The notes beneath the pieces are model-generated. The model did not search any database, was not told the origin of the DNA, and saw only the letters and a program-made list of their open reading frames with translations. The translations under genes were made by a program, and so were the position numbers. This document shows, piece after piece, positions 43,320 through 52,044 of a stretch of 64,000 bases of DNA. Every line of letters starts with the position of its first letter. Positions within the stretch are counted from its first letter, which is position 1. Where the stretch lies: assembly GCA_038727705.1 (NCBI GenBank), contig JAVYVJ010000002.1, positions 238,012 through 302,011 of the forward strand, read 5' to 3'. This DNA comes from Zestosphaera sp. GTDB taxonomy: Archaea > Thermoproteota > Thermoprotei_A > Sulfolobales > NBVN01.

Positions 43320-44242
43320 GTGACCTCACCGGCAACGTCCTCGACGCGTTGCCAGCCCTGAGCGAAGACTCTCTCATACGATTTCTTAATATCCTCCTTA
43401 AGTAGGTGGACGTATATCTGAGTGGTTTTAACGTCTTTATGTCCTAAGAGGCTCTGCAACGCTAGAACATCCATACCTCTCCTCAGCGCTTCTGTGGCGA
43501 AGGTGTGTCTCAGGACGTGGGGTCTGACCTTGTCAACCCCTACGCCGGCCCTTGCTGCAAGCGTTTTCAGTCTCTTGTACAACCCGCTGTACGTTAGGTT
43601 AATCAGCCTCCCTCCCCCCCTCCTATATGATGTGAGGTAGACCTGCAGGGCCTCAGCACTCAGAGGGCCGAAGAAGACAACTCTCTCCTCACCGAACTTA
43701 GCGTGCCTAACCACTATCTCACGGTCTTTGAGGTTTAAGTCCTCCACGTTTATGGTGAGGAGCTCCTGCGCTCTGAGTCCGGTCTCATACAGCAACGCAA
43801 CGACAACCCTGTCCAAAACATCTCTTGAGGCTTCAAGCATTCTGCGGACCTCCTCATCCTTAAGTGCGGTCACGTTCCTCCTCCCCCTAGGTCTAGCAAC
43901 TGCGGGAATCCTGTCAGCCAGGCCCAGCCACTTAATGAATGCCCTCACGTAGAGTGAGTAATAGTGTAGCGTGACTTGAGCCTTCCTTCTATCGCTCGAC
44001 CCCCTTGGTAGGCCCCTCCTCAACCTATCCAGTCTCCACCTGTTGTAGTCCTCAACGCTTAACTCCCTAGCGAGGTTCTTGCCCAAGAACTTGAGGAAAT
44101 TCGTTATGCCATATCTGTAGGCGCGGACAGTCTTCGCCGAGGCTCCAGCGGCTTCAAGCTCTGTCAAGAACACTTCCAGCGCGTGCCAGACATCGCTCTC
44201 AAGGACGTCTCTAGAGGCGCCGGCTAAATCGAATCTGACCAC
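43313..44242 (-). CDS. xerA: XerA-family tyrosine recombinase
   Basis: 309 residues. Archaeal Xer: resolves chromosome dimers at dif. SAM-like N-terminal domain (about 15-110) and catalytic residues R157 (ETGLRAQE), K182, H242 and R245 (HVLRHTF), H268 (LLGHKD) and Y277 (QIYVHL), all present. Not flanked by phage or IS genes, so likely the host enzyme. GTG start. The 136-base gap upstream contains an AT-rich repeat ACATAT-A-ATATGT (44318-44330) and GGCG-TTA-CGCC; neither can be called dif from sequence alone. Confidence 0.92.
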   Translation of the reverse strand: MVRFDLAGASRDVLESDVWHALEVFLTELEAAGASAKTVRAYRYGITNFLKFLGKNLARELSVEDYNRWRLDRLRRGLPRGSSDRRKAQVTLHYYSLYVRAFIKWLGLADRIPAVARPRGRRNVTALKDEEVRRMLEASRDVLDRVVVALLYETGLRAQELLTINVEDLNLKDREIVVRHAKFGEERVVFFGPLSAEALQVYLTSYRRGGGRLINLTYSGLYKRLKTLAARAGVGVDKVRPHVLRHTFATEALRRGMDVLALQSLLGHKDVKTTQIYVHLLKEDIKKSYERVFAQGWQRVEDVAGEVTY

Positions 44243-44378
44243 ACTCCCCCACAGTAGACCTCACACAGTCTTTCCTTAAAAAGAAGGACCCTTCAACTCC
44301 AGTCTTGATGCGTGCTACGTAACATATAATATGTACTACGATGGCGTTACGCCTGCGTCCGACGTCCGGTTGAAGCTC

Positions 44379-45476
44379 TTAAATGTAGACCTTACATATA
44401 TCTAGGGTCGTGCCAGCCCTCTCCACCGATATGTCGAAGACCGCCTCTGAAACCGCCTCCATGGCCCTGCCGACCTCTATGAGCCTATCTATGAATTCCC
44501 TCAGCATCACGTAGCTCTTATCGAACTCCTTCTTCGGTTCCTCCTTCTCCTTAAGCGCTCTGAAGAGTAGTTCGTCATACTTCCTGATTAGCGTGTAGTA
44601 CTCTGTGACCATGTTCAGGATTTCATTAGCTATGTAGAGATCTAGGGTCTTGAAGGTCCTGTCAATCCTGTCGACGGTCATGAGTAGGTAATCCAGGCTC
44701 TCCTTCAGTATGTTGGATTCGTGGGTTAGCAGCGGGAGCTGGTTCCTGCTCTCCAACTCCTTGAGTATCTGGGCCGTGATGCTCAGAGCGTCCGCAGCCT
44801 CCTCAAGCCCTTTCACGATACCTCTGTACTCAGGTATTAGTGAGGCCTTGATCCCCAGATGCTTAACCAGCGTTCTGTCGTTCTGGGCCTGGAGGATCTG
44901 CCTCACGGCCAGCGCGTGCAGTCTGTCGACCTCCTTCTCTATCTCGCTTATCTCGTCAAGCAGGTATGGCTTATTATCTATGACCGCTATCTGCAGATGC
45001 TGGATCATGAACTTAACGCGGTTGACAAGCCTGTTGAGCATGTTGATGGCGGAGTACTTGCTTGGATCGACCAGTATCTGCACGGAGACTTTATTCGGGG
45101 TGTGTTCAAGGATCTCAGCCCCCAAGAGCTCCTTAACCACGTCCCTGACGGTCCTCAAATGCGTTTCGGAGAGCACGCCATCCATAGCCTCCACAATCAC
45201 TACATCAACCCCAAGTAGGTAGCCCGCGATTATGCTTCTCGCGAGCAGGGTCTCAGAGGAGCTCTTACTCACCTTTATCTGCAGAACCCTCTCCTCCTTC
45301 TTCTGCGCCATGTAGAGAGGCACGACCCTCAGTGTGCCGTCCTCCATCAAGTCGATGGCGACGCTGTCGCCAGGCGATAGCTTCATTGACTTAACCCAGC
45401 TTGCCGGCAGAGATACCATTAACGTTGACTTACCGAACTTCTGAATTCTCCTTATTTCAGGCACGCATCCACCCAT
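44379..45476 (-). CDS. AbrB-PhoU fusion regulator
   Basis: 365 residues. An N-terminal SpoVT/AbrB DNA-binding domain (RIQKFGKSTLMVSLPASWV, about residues 9-27, to the strand ending near 52), then a long helical PhoU region with the double three-helix bundle (about 130-350). Archaeal homologues regulate phosphate or related transporters. No pst or intact phosphate permease lies beside it. The ATG lies about 22 bases from a TATA box held in a perfect inverted repeat, suggesting a leaderless transcript and autoregulation. Confidence 0.88.
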   Translation of the reverse strand: MGGCVPEIRRIQKFGKSTLMVSLPASWVKSMKLSPGDSVAIDLMEDGTLRVVPLYMAQKKEERVLQIKVSKSSSETLLARSIIAGYLLGVDVVIVEAMDGVLSETHLRTVRDVVKELLGAEILEHTPNKVSVQILVDPSKYSAINMLNRLVNRVKFMIQHLQIAVIDNKPYLLDEISEIEKEVDRLHALAVRQILQAQNDRTLVKHLGIKASLIPEYRGIVKGLEEAADALSITAQILKELESRNQLPLLTHESNILKESLDYLLMTVDRIDRTFKTLDLYIANEILNMVTEYYTLIRKYDELLFRALKEKEEPKKEFDKSYVMLREFIDRLIEVGRAMEAVSEAVFDISVERAGTTLDICKVYI

Positions 45477-45488
45477 AATAATATACGT

Positions 45489-45509
45489 TAAACATATTTA
45501 TAATGTTTA
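45489..45509 (-). promoter_or_regulatory. Inverted repeat around the TATA box of the AbrB-PhoU gene
   Basis: TAAACAT - ATTTATA - ATGTTTA: 7-base perfect arms whose spacer and inner edges contain the TATA sequence (TATAAATAT on the minus strand). A dimeric regulator bound here would block TBP; the AbrB domain encoded downstream is a candidate. Confidence 0.5.
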
Positions 45510-45650
45510 GTGCTGTTTTAACATGTTACTTACTGTGGAGTGACTGCTTAAAATTCTGTCGTTTTAGATAATCACGGGGGCTCGCTGTCTGAGTATGATA
45601 TGTGGGTTAGGAATCTCTTTAGTCTATATTGTGTATTTAGCGACGTCGCT

Positions 45651-46385
45651 TCAGAGACTTAGCGTGGAGCAGGGAGCGGGGAGAACCAGCTCAACACCCT
45701 CTAAACCCTCTAAGCTGAACCTAGGTGATTCCAAGTAGTAATGTATGGGGGCTATCCGCTTCGGGCTGGAGGCCTTGACGATCCTGCCTATCTCGGAGGT
45801 GGTGGTGTGCCCTAACGCGTTGGCCGCCTCCCCCATGTCCTCCGGGACTGAGAACTCGTGGATCAGCAACTCAGCCCCCCTAACCACCTCCGAGAAGTCG
45901 GGGTTCGGGGTGGTGTCCCCGCTGTATCCTATTTTAACGCTGCCCACCTCGAGCACGACGGATATCGCGGGGATAGAGTGTCTGGCTCTAACCCACTTAA
46001 GCAGCGTGTTGGGGTTAAGCCGCATGGAGCCCTCGTGAGGTATCTCAAGCATGAGCAGCTGTTGGAGTTTGTTCTCTATGTGCAGGGCTTTAAACAGCGC
46101 TCTGATGTCGTCCGCCGTTTCACTCAGCACCACCGTCTTCACGGGATGCTTCAGGTGTTGGGCTATCGTCGGCAATCCCAGCACGTGGTCGCCGTGGGAG
46201 TGCGTGACGATTATGTAGTCAAGCTCGCCGGCCTGGATGCCCGTGCACGTCCTCAACCTCTCCAGAGTGCCCTCACCAGCGTCCAGCAATACCTTAAGCT
46301 CTGGAGTAAGCACCAGGATTCCAGACTGACCGAAGTGAGGGTTCGAGAGCCAGCCACCGACCCCGAGAAACACCACATCAATCAA
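45651..46385 (-). CDS. rnz: RNase Z-like metallo-beta-lactamase-fold protein
   Basis: 244 residues. MBL-fold metal motif THSHGDH with H62, H64, D66 and H67, and later His/Asp ligands in SGDT and FSVPEDMG...HTTTSE. Similar to tRNase Z, which removes 3' trailers of tRNA precursors, but shorter than the usual 290-310 residues and with little room for the tRNA-binding exosite arm, so another MBL hydrolase is possible. TTG start. Upstream is the AIR-synthase gene on the other strand. Confidence 0.72.
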   Translation of the reverse strand: MIDVVFLGVGGWLSNPHFGQSGILVLTPELKVLLDAGEGTLERLRTCTGIQAGELDYIIVTHSHGDHVLGLPTIAQHLKHPVKTVVLSETADDIRALFKALHIENKLQQLLMLEIPHEGSMRLNPNTLLKWVRARHSIPAISVVLEVGSVKIGYSGDTTPNPDFSEVVRGAELLIHEFSVPEDMGEAANALGHTTTSEIGRIVKASSPKRIAPIHYYLESPRFSLEGLEGVELVLPAPCSTLSL

Positions 46386-46472
46386 AACCCAGCACCCGAC
46401 TAGGTTGCTCTAAAACATTATACGAGCCAAGAGATTTAAGCACTGCCTGAACTACGTTATCAGGTGGGGGAC

Positions 46473-47489
46473 GTGAAGCTGAAGCCCGAGGCTTTAAGGA
46501 GGTACGTCATAGATAAATTCAGTGCGGCGGACCCTGACGTGGTTATGCAGGCGGGTGTGGGGGTTGACGCGGCCGCTGTCAAAGCTTGCGGTGAGACCCT
46601 CATCGCCGTGCACCCAGACCCCATATCAGGAGCTGTAAAACATCTGGGCACGCTCTCTATAGTGATACCGGCTAACGACGTCGCCATGGTCGGGGCCTAC
46701 CCTAGATTCTTCACCTCAGTACTGCTACTCCCCGAGGGTTCCGGCGAGGACTTAGTTGACGAGATAACGAGTTCGATGGTGAGGGCGTTGAGCAGATATG
46801 GGGCGTCCATGGTCGGCGGCCACACAGAGTTCACGGACAGCGTCACCAGACCCGTAGTGGTTACGACGGCCTTCGGCATCCTCAAGGCAGGCAGTCTAGT
46901 CAGGATTGACGGGGTTAGGGAGGGTGATGTGATAGTGATGAGCAAGTACGCCGGGATTGAAGGAACTGCAGTCCTGGCCTCGGACTTCAGGCAGGTTTTG
47001 AAGCATAGGGGGGTGGGTGAGGAAGTGCTCGTCAAGGGTGAGGAGATGATCAACGATGTGAGCGTGGTTGAGGAGGCGAACCTCCTGAGCACGGAGGCCC
47101 TGGTTAACGCCATGCACGACCCGACGGAGGGAGGCATTCTGGGAGGGCTTGCTGAGATGGCTTACGCCTCCGGTAAACTCATTAGAGCCTACGCGGATAG
47201 GATCCCAGTGAGTCCTGTGACGGTTAGGGTGGCTGAAGTCCTCGGGATTGATCCGCTTAGGATGCTCTCCTCAGGGGCTCTACTCGCGTCGATTCCTAGA
47301 GAACGTGCGGAGGACGCCGTCGACCTGCTCGAGGGGATTGGCGTGAAAGCGTCTGTGATAGGTGAGGTCCTCCCTGGAGGCCGCGGCGCCCCACTCCTTG
47401 AGCTAGTTAGAGGGAGCTCCAGGGAGTTTATTTACGACCCATACATTGAGGACGAGGTAATGAAGCTATGGACTCTGATGAGGGGCTGA
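46473..47489 (+). CDS. AIR synthase-related protein (HypE/PurM-like)
   Basis: 338 residues from GTG 46473, with AGGTGGG five bases before it; the frame also opens at GTG 46464. PurM/HypE-type ATP-binding fold: GVGVDAAAVKACG (about 25-37), VIPANDVAMVGAYPRFF (about 69-85), VGGHTEF, and GGLAEMAYAS. HypE works in hydrogenase cyanide ligand synthesis, but no hyp or hydrogenase genes are here, so this is a generic archaeal member. Overlaps rimI by 22 bases. Confidence 0.78.
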   Translation: MKLKPEALRRYVIDKFSAADPDVVMQAGVGVDAAAVKACGETLIAVHPDPISGAVKHLGTLSIVIPANDVAMVGAYPRFFTSVLLLPEGSGEDLVDEITSSMVRALSRYGASMVGGHTEFTDSVTRPVVVTTAFGILKAGSLVRIDGVREGDVIVMSKYAGIEGTAVLASDFRQVLKHRGVGEEVLVKGEEMINDVSVVEEANLLSTEALVNAMHDPTEGGILGGLAEMAYASGKLIRAYADRIPVSPVTVRVAEVLGIDPLRMLSSGALLASIPRERAEDAVDLLEGIGVKASVIGEVLPGGRGAPLLELVRGSSREFIYDPYIEDEVMKLWTLMRG

Positions 47490-47938
47490 AGTGCCTTGTC
47501 AGAGGCGCTACGTTCAATGATTTAAGCGCTGTGATGAGGATAGAGAGGAGGTCCTTCCGGTACCCGTATCCGGAGACCGTCTTCCTCTCGACGCTGATCC
47601 TCCACCCTCAGCTGTTCCTAGTGATTGAGTGTGGTGAGGCTGTAGCCGGATACATAACCGGCTACATAACGAGCGAGGGATGTTGCCACATAGCCTCAGT
47701 GGCTGTGGATCCCTCACTACGGAGGAAGGGCCTCGGCCGCATGTTGCTCAAGACCTTCGAAGGCAGGTGCGTGGAGGCCGGCGCTGAGTATGTGTGGCTT
47801 GAGGTCTCCGTGTTTAACGATGATGCAATAAGGCTCTACAGGAAGCTGGGCTATGAGGTGGTGGACAGATTACCCAACTACTACCCTGACTCCGACGCGT
47901 ATCTGATGCGTAAACTCCTTAAAACGCAGACCTCATAG
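47468..47938 (+). CDS. rimI: GNAT N-acetyltransferase, RimI/Ard1-like
   Basis: 156 residues. Acetyl-CoA binding motif RRKGLGRMLLK (about residues 80-90), with the preceding HIASVAVDPSL and the C-terminal YRKLGYEVVDRLPNYY, matches archaeal Nat (Alba and nascent N-terminus acetylation). ATG start within the AIR-synthase gene, so coupled. Its end overlaps the HD gene by six bases. Confidence 0.88.
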   Translation: MDSDEGLKCLVRGATFNDLSAVMRIERRSFRYPYPETVFLSTLILHPQLFLVIECGEAVAGYITGYITSEGCCHIASVAVDPSLRRKGLGRMLLKTFEGRCVEAGAEYVWLEVSVFNDDAIRLYRKLGYEVVDRLPNYYPDSDAYLMRKLLKTQTS

Positions 47939-49198
47939 CAGGTTGAGGACGTTCTTAACAGCGTCCTCGACCTCCGGCAGTGCGTAGATACGCACTATCT
48001 CCATGTATCTGGGCAGGGACCCCACTATCGAATCCTCGATCTCAGAGATCCTGAGCGATTTCGCCTCCCTTATGACCCTGGCCTCACCCTCCCTGGAGAT
48101 TATCGGCACGGACTCGGTGTACGTTCTGAAGATGTAGGTGCCGAGACCCTTCAGGAGTAATGACCTGCTCACCCTATCCAACTTATCCATTTCAGATGAT
48201 GTGATGCCGGCCCCCTGCTTGAAGCTTATGTGGTTGTACACGGCCCTGTAGCCCCTCCTATTAACGTAGGACTTGATGAGCCCGCGTAAAACGTCGCTCC
48301 CGAGCTTCCTGGCGAGAACCATGTCCATCACACCGCCTATTAGGAAGTCGTCCCATGCGGCGATGCTGCCGTCCCTAACGGCCCTCCTTATCCCCTCGAG
48401 GGATGTGAACGGCTCCAGCAGGCTCTTAACCTCCCTCTCACTCATCATCAACTCATATATTGAGGCAAGCAATAGTTGATAACCTGTTATAGTTTTATGG
48501 TAGTAGACCGACCTATACATGTGTAGTCTGGACACGTAGAATGACTCCACGGCGTGTATTGCTTTAGGCAACACCGCCACGTTACCGTCCCCATCCAGCG
48601 TCAGCGTCTGAATTATCCTCTCCAGATCTATCAGACCATACTTAACCCCTGTGTGGAGGGCGTCTCGAGGCAGGTAGTCGAGCCTGTCCACGTTCAGGTC
48701 ACCGCCCAATATGTTGCTGAAGATCACGTTCTCATGCCCTCCCGTCACCACCTCAGCCACCTCACTCGGGGTTAGCCCGTAGCTCGACAGCGCCTCAGTG
48801 ATGTGCGGCTCCTCAGTTATCATCATGTAGCTCAACTCCTCATGATTGACCCCGAAGCTGGTGTAGAACACGTACTCAAGCGCGTGGGAATAGGGTGTGT
48901 GGCCGATGTCGTGGAGCAACGCCGCAACCCTGAGTAGGTCCCTCTCATCCTTCCTGAGCAGTCCATCAGATATCAGCTTGTCCGCAACCTTCTCAGCCAG
49001 CCTCATAACACCTAGGGAGTGTGAGAACCTCGTGTGAACCGCCCCCGGGAACACGTACCAGGCTTGGGACAGTTGCTTTATCCTCCTCAACCTCTGCAGG
49101 GGAGGGGTGTCAACCAACTCCCTGGTGAGGTTGTCCAGAACTATGTATCCATGTATCTCGTCAAACACGTACTTCCTAGGTTGCGCGCTACTCAACAT
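47933..49198 (-). CDS. HD-domain phosphohydrolase, SAMHD1/dGTPase-like (copy 2)
   Basis: 421 residues, paralogous to the protein encoded at 32272-33639. HD motif in LLHDIGHTPYSHALE (about 92-106), VHTRFSHSLG upstream (about 55-64), and EVKS-type C-terminal half. Members act on (deoxy)nucleoside triphosphates. Two copies with different C-terminal halves suggest different nucleotides or regulation. ATG start. Confidence 0.88.
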   Translation of the reverse strand: MLSSAQPRKYVFDEIHGYIVLDNLTRELVDTPPLQRLRRIKQLSQAWYVFPGAVHTRFSHSLGVMRLAEKVADKLISDGLLRKDERDLLRVAALLHDIGHTPYSHALEYVFYTSFGVNHEELSYMMITEEPHITEALSSYGLTPSEVAEVVTGGHENVIFSNILGGDLNVDRLDYLPRDALHTGVKYGLIDLERIIQTLTLDGDGNVAVLPKAIHAVESFYVSRLHMYRSVYYHKTITGYQLLLASIYELMMSEREVKSLLEPFTSLEGIRRAVRDGSIAAWDDFLIGGVMDMVLARKLGSDVLRGLIKSYVNRRGYRAVYNHISFKQGAGITSSEMDKLDRVSRSLLLKGLGTYIFRTYTESVPIISREGEARVIREAKSLRISEIEDSIVGSLPRYMEIVRIYALPEVEDAVKNVLNLL

Positions 49199-49259
49199 AA
49201 TCCCCTAAGACCATTCCTCCCGACCTTATAATATTAAAAGGGTTTGGAGAGTATGGTGA

Positions 49260-49688
49260 CTACCTGATCAGGAATACGGAGGTGTTAGAATTCACCACTA
49301 TCGATAGCGCTACGGACCCCAGGTTCAGATCTGGGTTAAGGGTTCTGCCACGCGCCGTTATCAGGACTAGGTCGTAGTGCTCCTCAAACAGTTCCTCAAT
49401 TATCGCCGTGGCGACGGAGGAGTCCGGGTAATTCGGCTTCCTAACCTTGATTCCAACGCTAACACCCCTCTTACCCGCTACCTCCGTTACCCTCCTCTTT
49501 ATCTCGTCGACGTTAGGTGTTGACTGGCTCTCGACGATTAGAACCGTCAGTTTAGAGCCGTACCTCAACGCGAAGTCCAGCCCTACCTCAAGCGCTTTAT
49601 AACTCGCCGACGACCCGTCGACCGGGATGAGGATCCTTCTGAAGAGGTAGCTGACAACGTATGTGGGTTCGGGGTAGTAGCTCATCAT
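49260..49688 (-). CDS. Universal stress protein (UspA family)
   Basis: About 142 residues. The fold is clear: RRILIPVDGSSASYKALEVGLDFA near the N-terminus (split), TVLIVES, and the ATP-binding GxGSxxxS-type loop ITARGRTLNPDLNLGSVALSIVVNS near the C-terminus, with G-x2-G replaced by GRT. The start could be GTG 49694, ATG 49688 or ATG 49685; GGTGG suggests 49688. Overlaps GAPDH by a few bases. Confidence 0.82.
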   Translation of the reverse strand: MMSYYPEPTYVVSYLFRRILIPVDGSSASYKALEVGLDFALRYGSKLTVLIVESQSTPNVDEIKRRVTEVAGKRGVSVGIKVRKPNYPDSSVATAIIEELFEEHYDLVLITARGRTLNPDLNLGSVALSIVVNSNTSVFLIR

Positions 49689-50704
49689 AACCACCTCTTA
49701 ATGCCCAAGCTCTCGTCAGTAAGGCTTATCGACTCCTCTGGACTCTCCTTAAGCCTCATCACAGCCCGTATGGCATCCACGTTTTCAGGAACCACTATGG
49801 CCTCCTGATGAACTGCGTAAGTCAGCATCACCTCATCACCCCTCACGTAAACGCTGTCACTCCAGACTATGTTCTCGAAGACGTCCCCATACGGCCTCCC
49901 TAAATCACGTGCTAACTCCCTCAACTCAGCCGTCGATTTGAGCAGTCCACCGCTAACCAGGAGTATGCGGGGTGTGCTGGCCAGCGAGTCAAGGACCTCA
50001 TCCGCAGTCACATTCCTGCCCATAGAGAAGTGTAGGACATGCACGTGGGCAAGGGTTGTCGGCGCCACGATGGCGTAGGTCACTATGTCGAGATCTTTAA
50101 TTACGGTATTAACGTCCAGCGCGTGATGTGATGGCGGCTTAGGCGGGTCTAACACTAACCCCTCAACAGGTCCCTTCTTAACCTCCTTCAAGTCCGCCGC
50201 CCTCCTGACTATGACCCCCCTGACGCTCCTTACCTTACCAACCCTGGACATGGCGTGTACGATTCTAAGCAGTCCCGTAGTGTTGCATGAGACCACTCTG
50301 ACGTACCTCTTACCCAACGCCTCCCTGTAGTTCACGAGGGAGTTGAAGCTGACTTCAGCTACCTCCGGCTCCTCACCACCTTGGAACACGGCCCTGCGGG
50401 CGTAGCCCTCGTAAAGAGCCCTGTAGGACGCCCCCACATCACCCGGGGTTGCGTCGATGACCACGTCGACGGCGTTCAGCAGGTCCTCAAGAGTCCCCTG
50501 TACTTCAATACTTCGTGCGTGGAAGTCCCTGACGTTCTCCTTAGGTGTGTAGATCTTGTAGCCTCTCTTAAGGGCTGAGAGCGCTTCCCAGTTCGGCTTA
50601 GTCTTAACTACCCCCACCAACTCCATGTCGGGTTGCTGGGTCACTGCCCAAGCAACCCTCTTACCTATAGTCCCGTAGCCGTTGACACCCACCCTAACCT
50701 TCAT
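49685..50704 (-). CDS. gap: Glyceraldehyde-3-phosphate dehydrogenase, archaeal phosphorylating type
   Basis: 339 residues. Rossmann motif GVNGYGTIGKRVAW (about 6-19), catalytic Cys140 in VSCNTTGLLR, and the archaeal RRAADLKEVKKGP loop. Converts GAP to 1,3-bisphosphoglycerate with NAD(P). The ATG overlaps the TGA of pgk (ATGA), so the two glycolytic enzymes are translationally coupled; Usp follows. Confidence 0.95.
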   Translation of the reverse strand: MKVRVGVNGYGTIGKRVAWAVTQQPDMELVGVVKTKPNWEALSALKRGYKIYTPKENVRDFHARSIEVQGTLEDLLNAVDVVIDATPGDVGASYRALYEGYARRAVFQGGEEPEVAEVSFNSLVNYREALGKRYVRVVSCNTTGLLRIVHAMSRVGKVRSVRGVIVRRAADLKEVKKGPVEGLVLDPPKPPSHHALDVNTVIKDLDIVTYAIVAPTTLAHVHVLHFSMGRNVTADEVLDSLASTPRILLVSGGLLKSTAELRELARDLGRPYGDVFENIVWSDSVYVRGDEVMLTYAVHQEAIVVPENVDAIRAVMRLKESPEESISLTDESLGIKRWL

Positions 50705-51942
50705 ACAGAACCACCCGTGAAAAACTTCCTGTAGGAGATCTCCAGTGCTTTCAGGGCTGGGAGGGTCTCCCCCGACAGCGCTATCAGGAGAGCTCCACCG
50801 CCTGTCGAGACGTGGACGCCCCTCTCCCTAACCACGCCGACCTCGTTCAGCATCGAGCCAAGGTGCCCTCCCCCTATCACCACGTGGGCGTTGCTCTCTA
50901 GAGCGGCTTTAAGGAGTTCGAAAGTCCCGGCCCTGAATCTAGGGTCTTCGACGTACCCGGCCGGCCCCCTCATAACCACCACTGCGGCCTCCTTAATCAT
51001 CTCAGAGAACATCAGGGTCGTGTAGGACCCCACGTCCACTGGCACACCGTCCGCAGTGTTTATGGGCTCCTCGACCACTCTGCCGTCATCTTTAACCACC
51101 TTCACGTCGTAGGGAGTGTCTACAGGCGCTCCTGAGAGCACTACCCTGCGTGCCATGGAGATCAGGGTTGTGAGTCCCTTCTCCTCAAGGAACTTCAGCA
51201 ACGACTTCCCGGCTCTGCCGCCTTTAGCAACGTGGAACGTCAGGCCCACAAGCCCCGTCGTCAGTATCCTGTCCGCGGCCCTCTTCCTGGTTAGGAACTC
51301 CACTATCTTAATGGTGTCCCTGACCTTAGCACCCCCTAGAACGAAGAGCCTAGGGGTCTCACTGCCGGAGAGCGACTTCCCAAGGGCCTCAAGCTCCTGC
51401 TTCATCACGTCCCCGACGAGGGATGGGAGAGCCACCGGGAACCCCACTATCGACGGCTGGGATCTGTGAGCGGTCGCGAAGGCGTCGAAGACGTAGTGAG
51501 TGAATAGCGGGGAGAGCCTCCGGACTAGGTAGGCTCTGGCCTGCTTCTCAGGCTCCGCCTCAATGAGCTCCTCCGAGACCAGCCTCACGTTATCTAGGAG
51601 GAGGGCCTCACCCCCCTCCAGCTCCTTGATGGCCTTTAGGGCTGCAGGACCTATGACGTCGTTGATGAACTTGATGTCAGCGCCCACAACCTCCCTGAGC
51701 CTATCCGCATGAGCCTCAAGAGTCACGAAGTCGTCGTCCCCCGGTCTTCCCTGATGCGTTATGATGACTGTGGCGGCGCCCGCGTCCATCAACTTCTTGA
51801 TGGTCGTTCGGTGCGCCCTTATCCTGGAGTCATCCATGATGGTACCGTCCTTACCTATGGGTGAGTTGAAGTCCACCCTCACAAGGACCTTCTTCTTAGC
51901 TAACTCAACTCCATCTATGTGGGGGAATTGTGTGAACTCCAA
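50701..51942 (-). CDS. pgk: Phosphoglycerate kinase
   Basis: 413 residues from TTG 51942, the normal family length; the frame extends 20 codons upstream, across a TATA-like TTATAAAT (51976-51983), so the longer start is not preferred. VLVRVDFNSPI (about 14-24), GGAKVRDTIKIVEFL near 205, and GGGHLGSML near 365 are PGK motifs. Transfers phosphate from 1,3-bisphosphoglycerate to ADP. Heads pgk-gap-usp. Confidence 0.95.
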   Translation of the reverse strand: MEFTQFPHIDGVELAKKKVLVRVDFNSPIGKDGTIMDDSRIRAHRTTIKKLMDAGAATVIITHQGRPGDDDFVTLEAHADRLREVVGADIKFINDVIGPAALKAIKELEGGEALLLDNVRLVSEELIEAEPEKQARAYLVRRLSPLFTHYVFDAFATAHRSQPSIVGFPVALPSLVGDVMKQELEALGKSLSGSETPRLFVLGGAKVRDTIKIVEFLTRKRAADRILTTGLVGLTFHVAKGGRAGKSLLKFLEEKGLTTLISMARRVVLSGAPVDTPYDVKVVKDDGRVVEEPINTADGVPVDVGSYTTLMFSEMIKEAAVVVMRGPAGYVEDPRFRAGTFELLKAALESNAHVVIGGGHLGSMLNEVGVVRERGVHVSTGGGALLIALSGETLPALKALEISYRKFFTGGSV

Positions 51943-52044
51943 AATTCCGCATCCCTTTACATCACTCACAGCATGATTTATAAGCTTAATCAGGCGATGC
52001 ATGAGAGCGGTGGGGCAGACCTCACCGCTTAGATAAAGTCTACA

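Noticed and set aside
44300-44350. AT-rich inverted repeat near xerA as a dif site
   Set aside because: Arms are only six bases and do not match the 11-6-11 layout of dif; archaeal dif is also usually remote from xerA.
46473-47489. Reading the AIR-synthase-like gene as selenophosphate synthetase or true HypE
   Set aside because: No Sec/Cys catalytic N-terminal motif for SelD, no C-terminal Cys of HypE, and no hydrogenase genes nearby.
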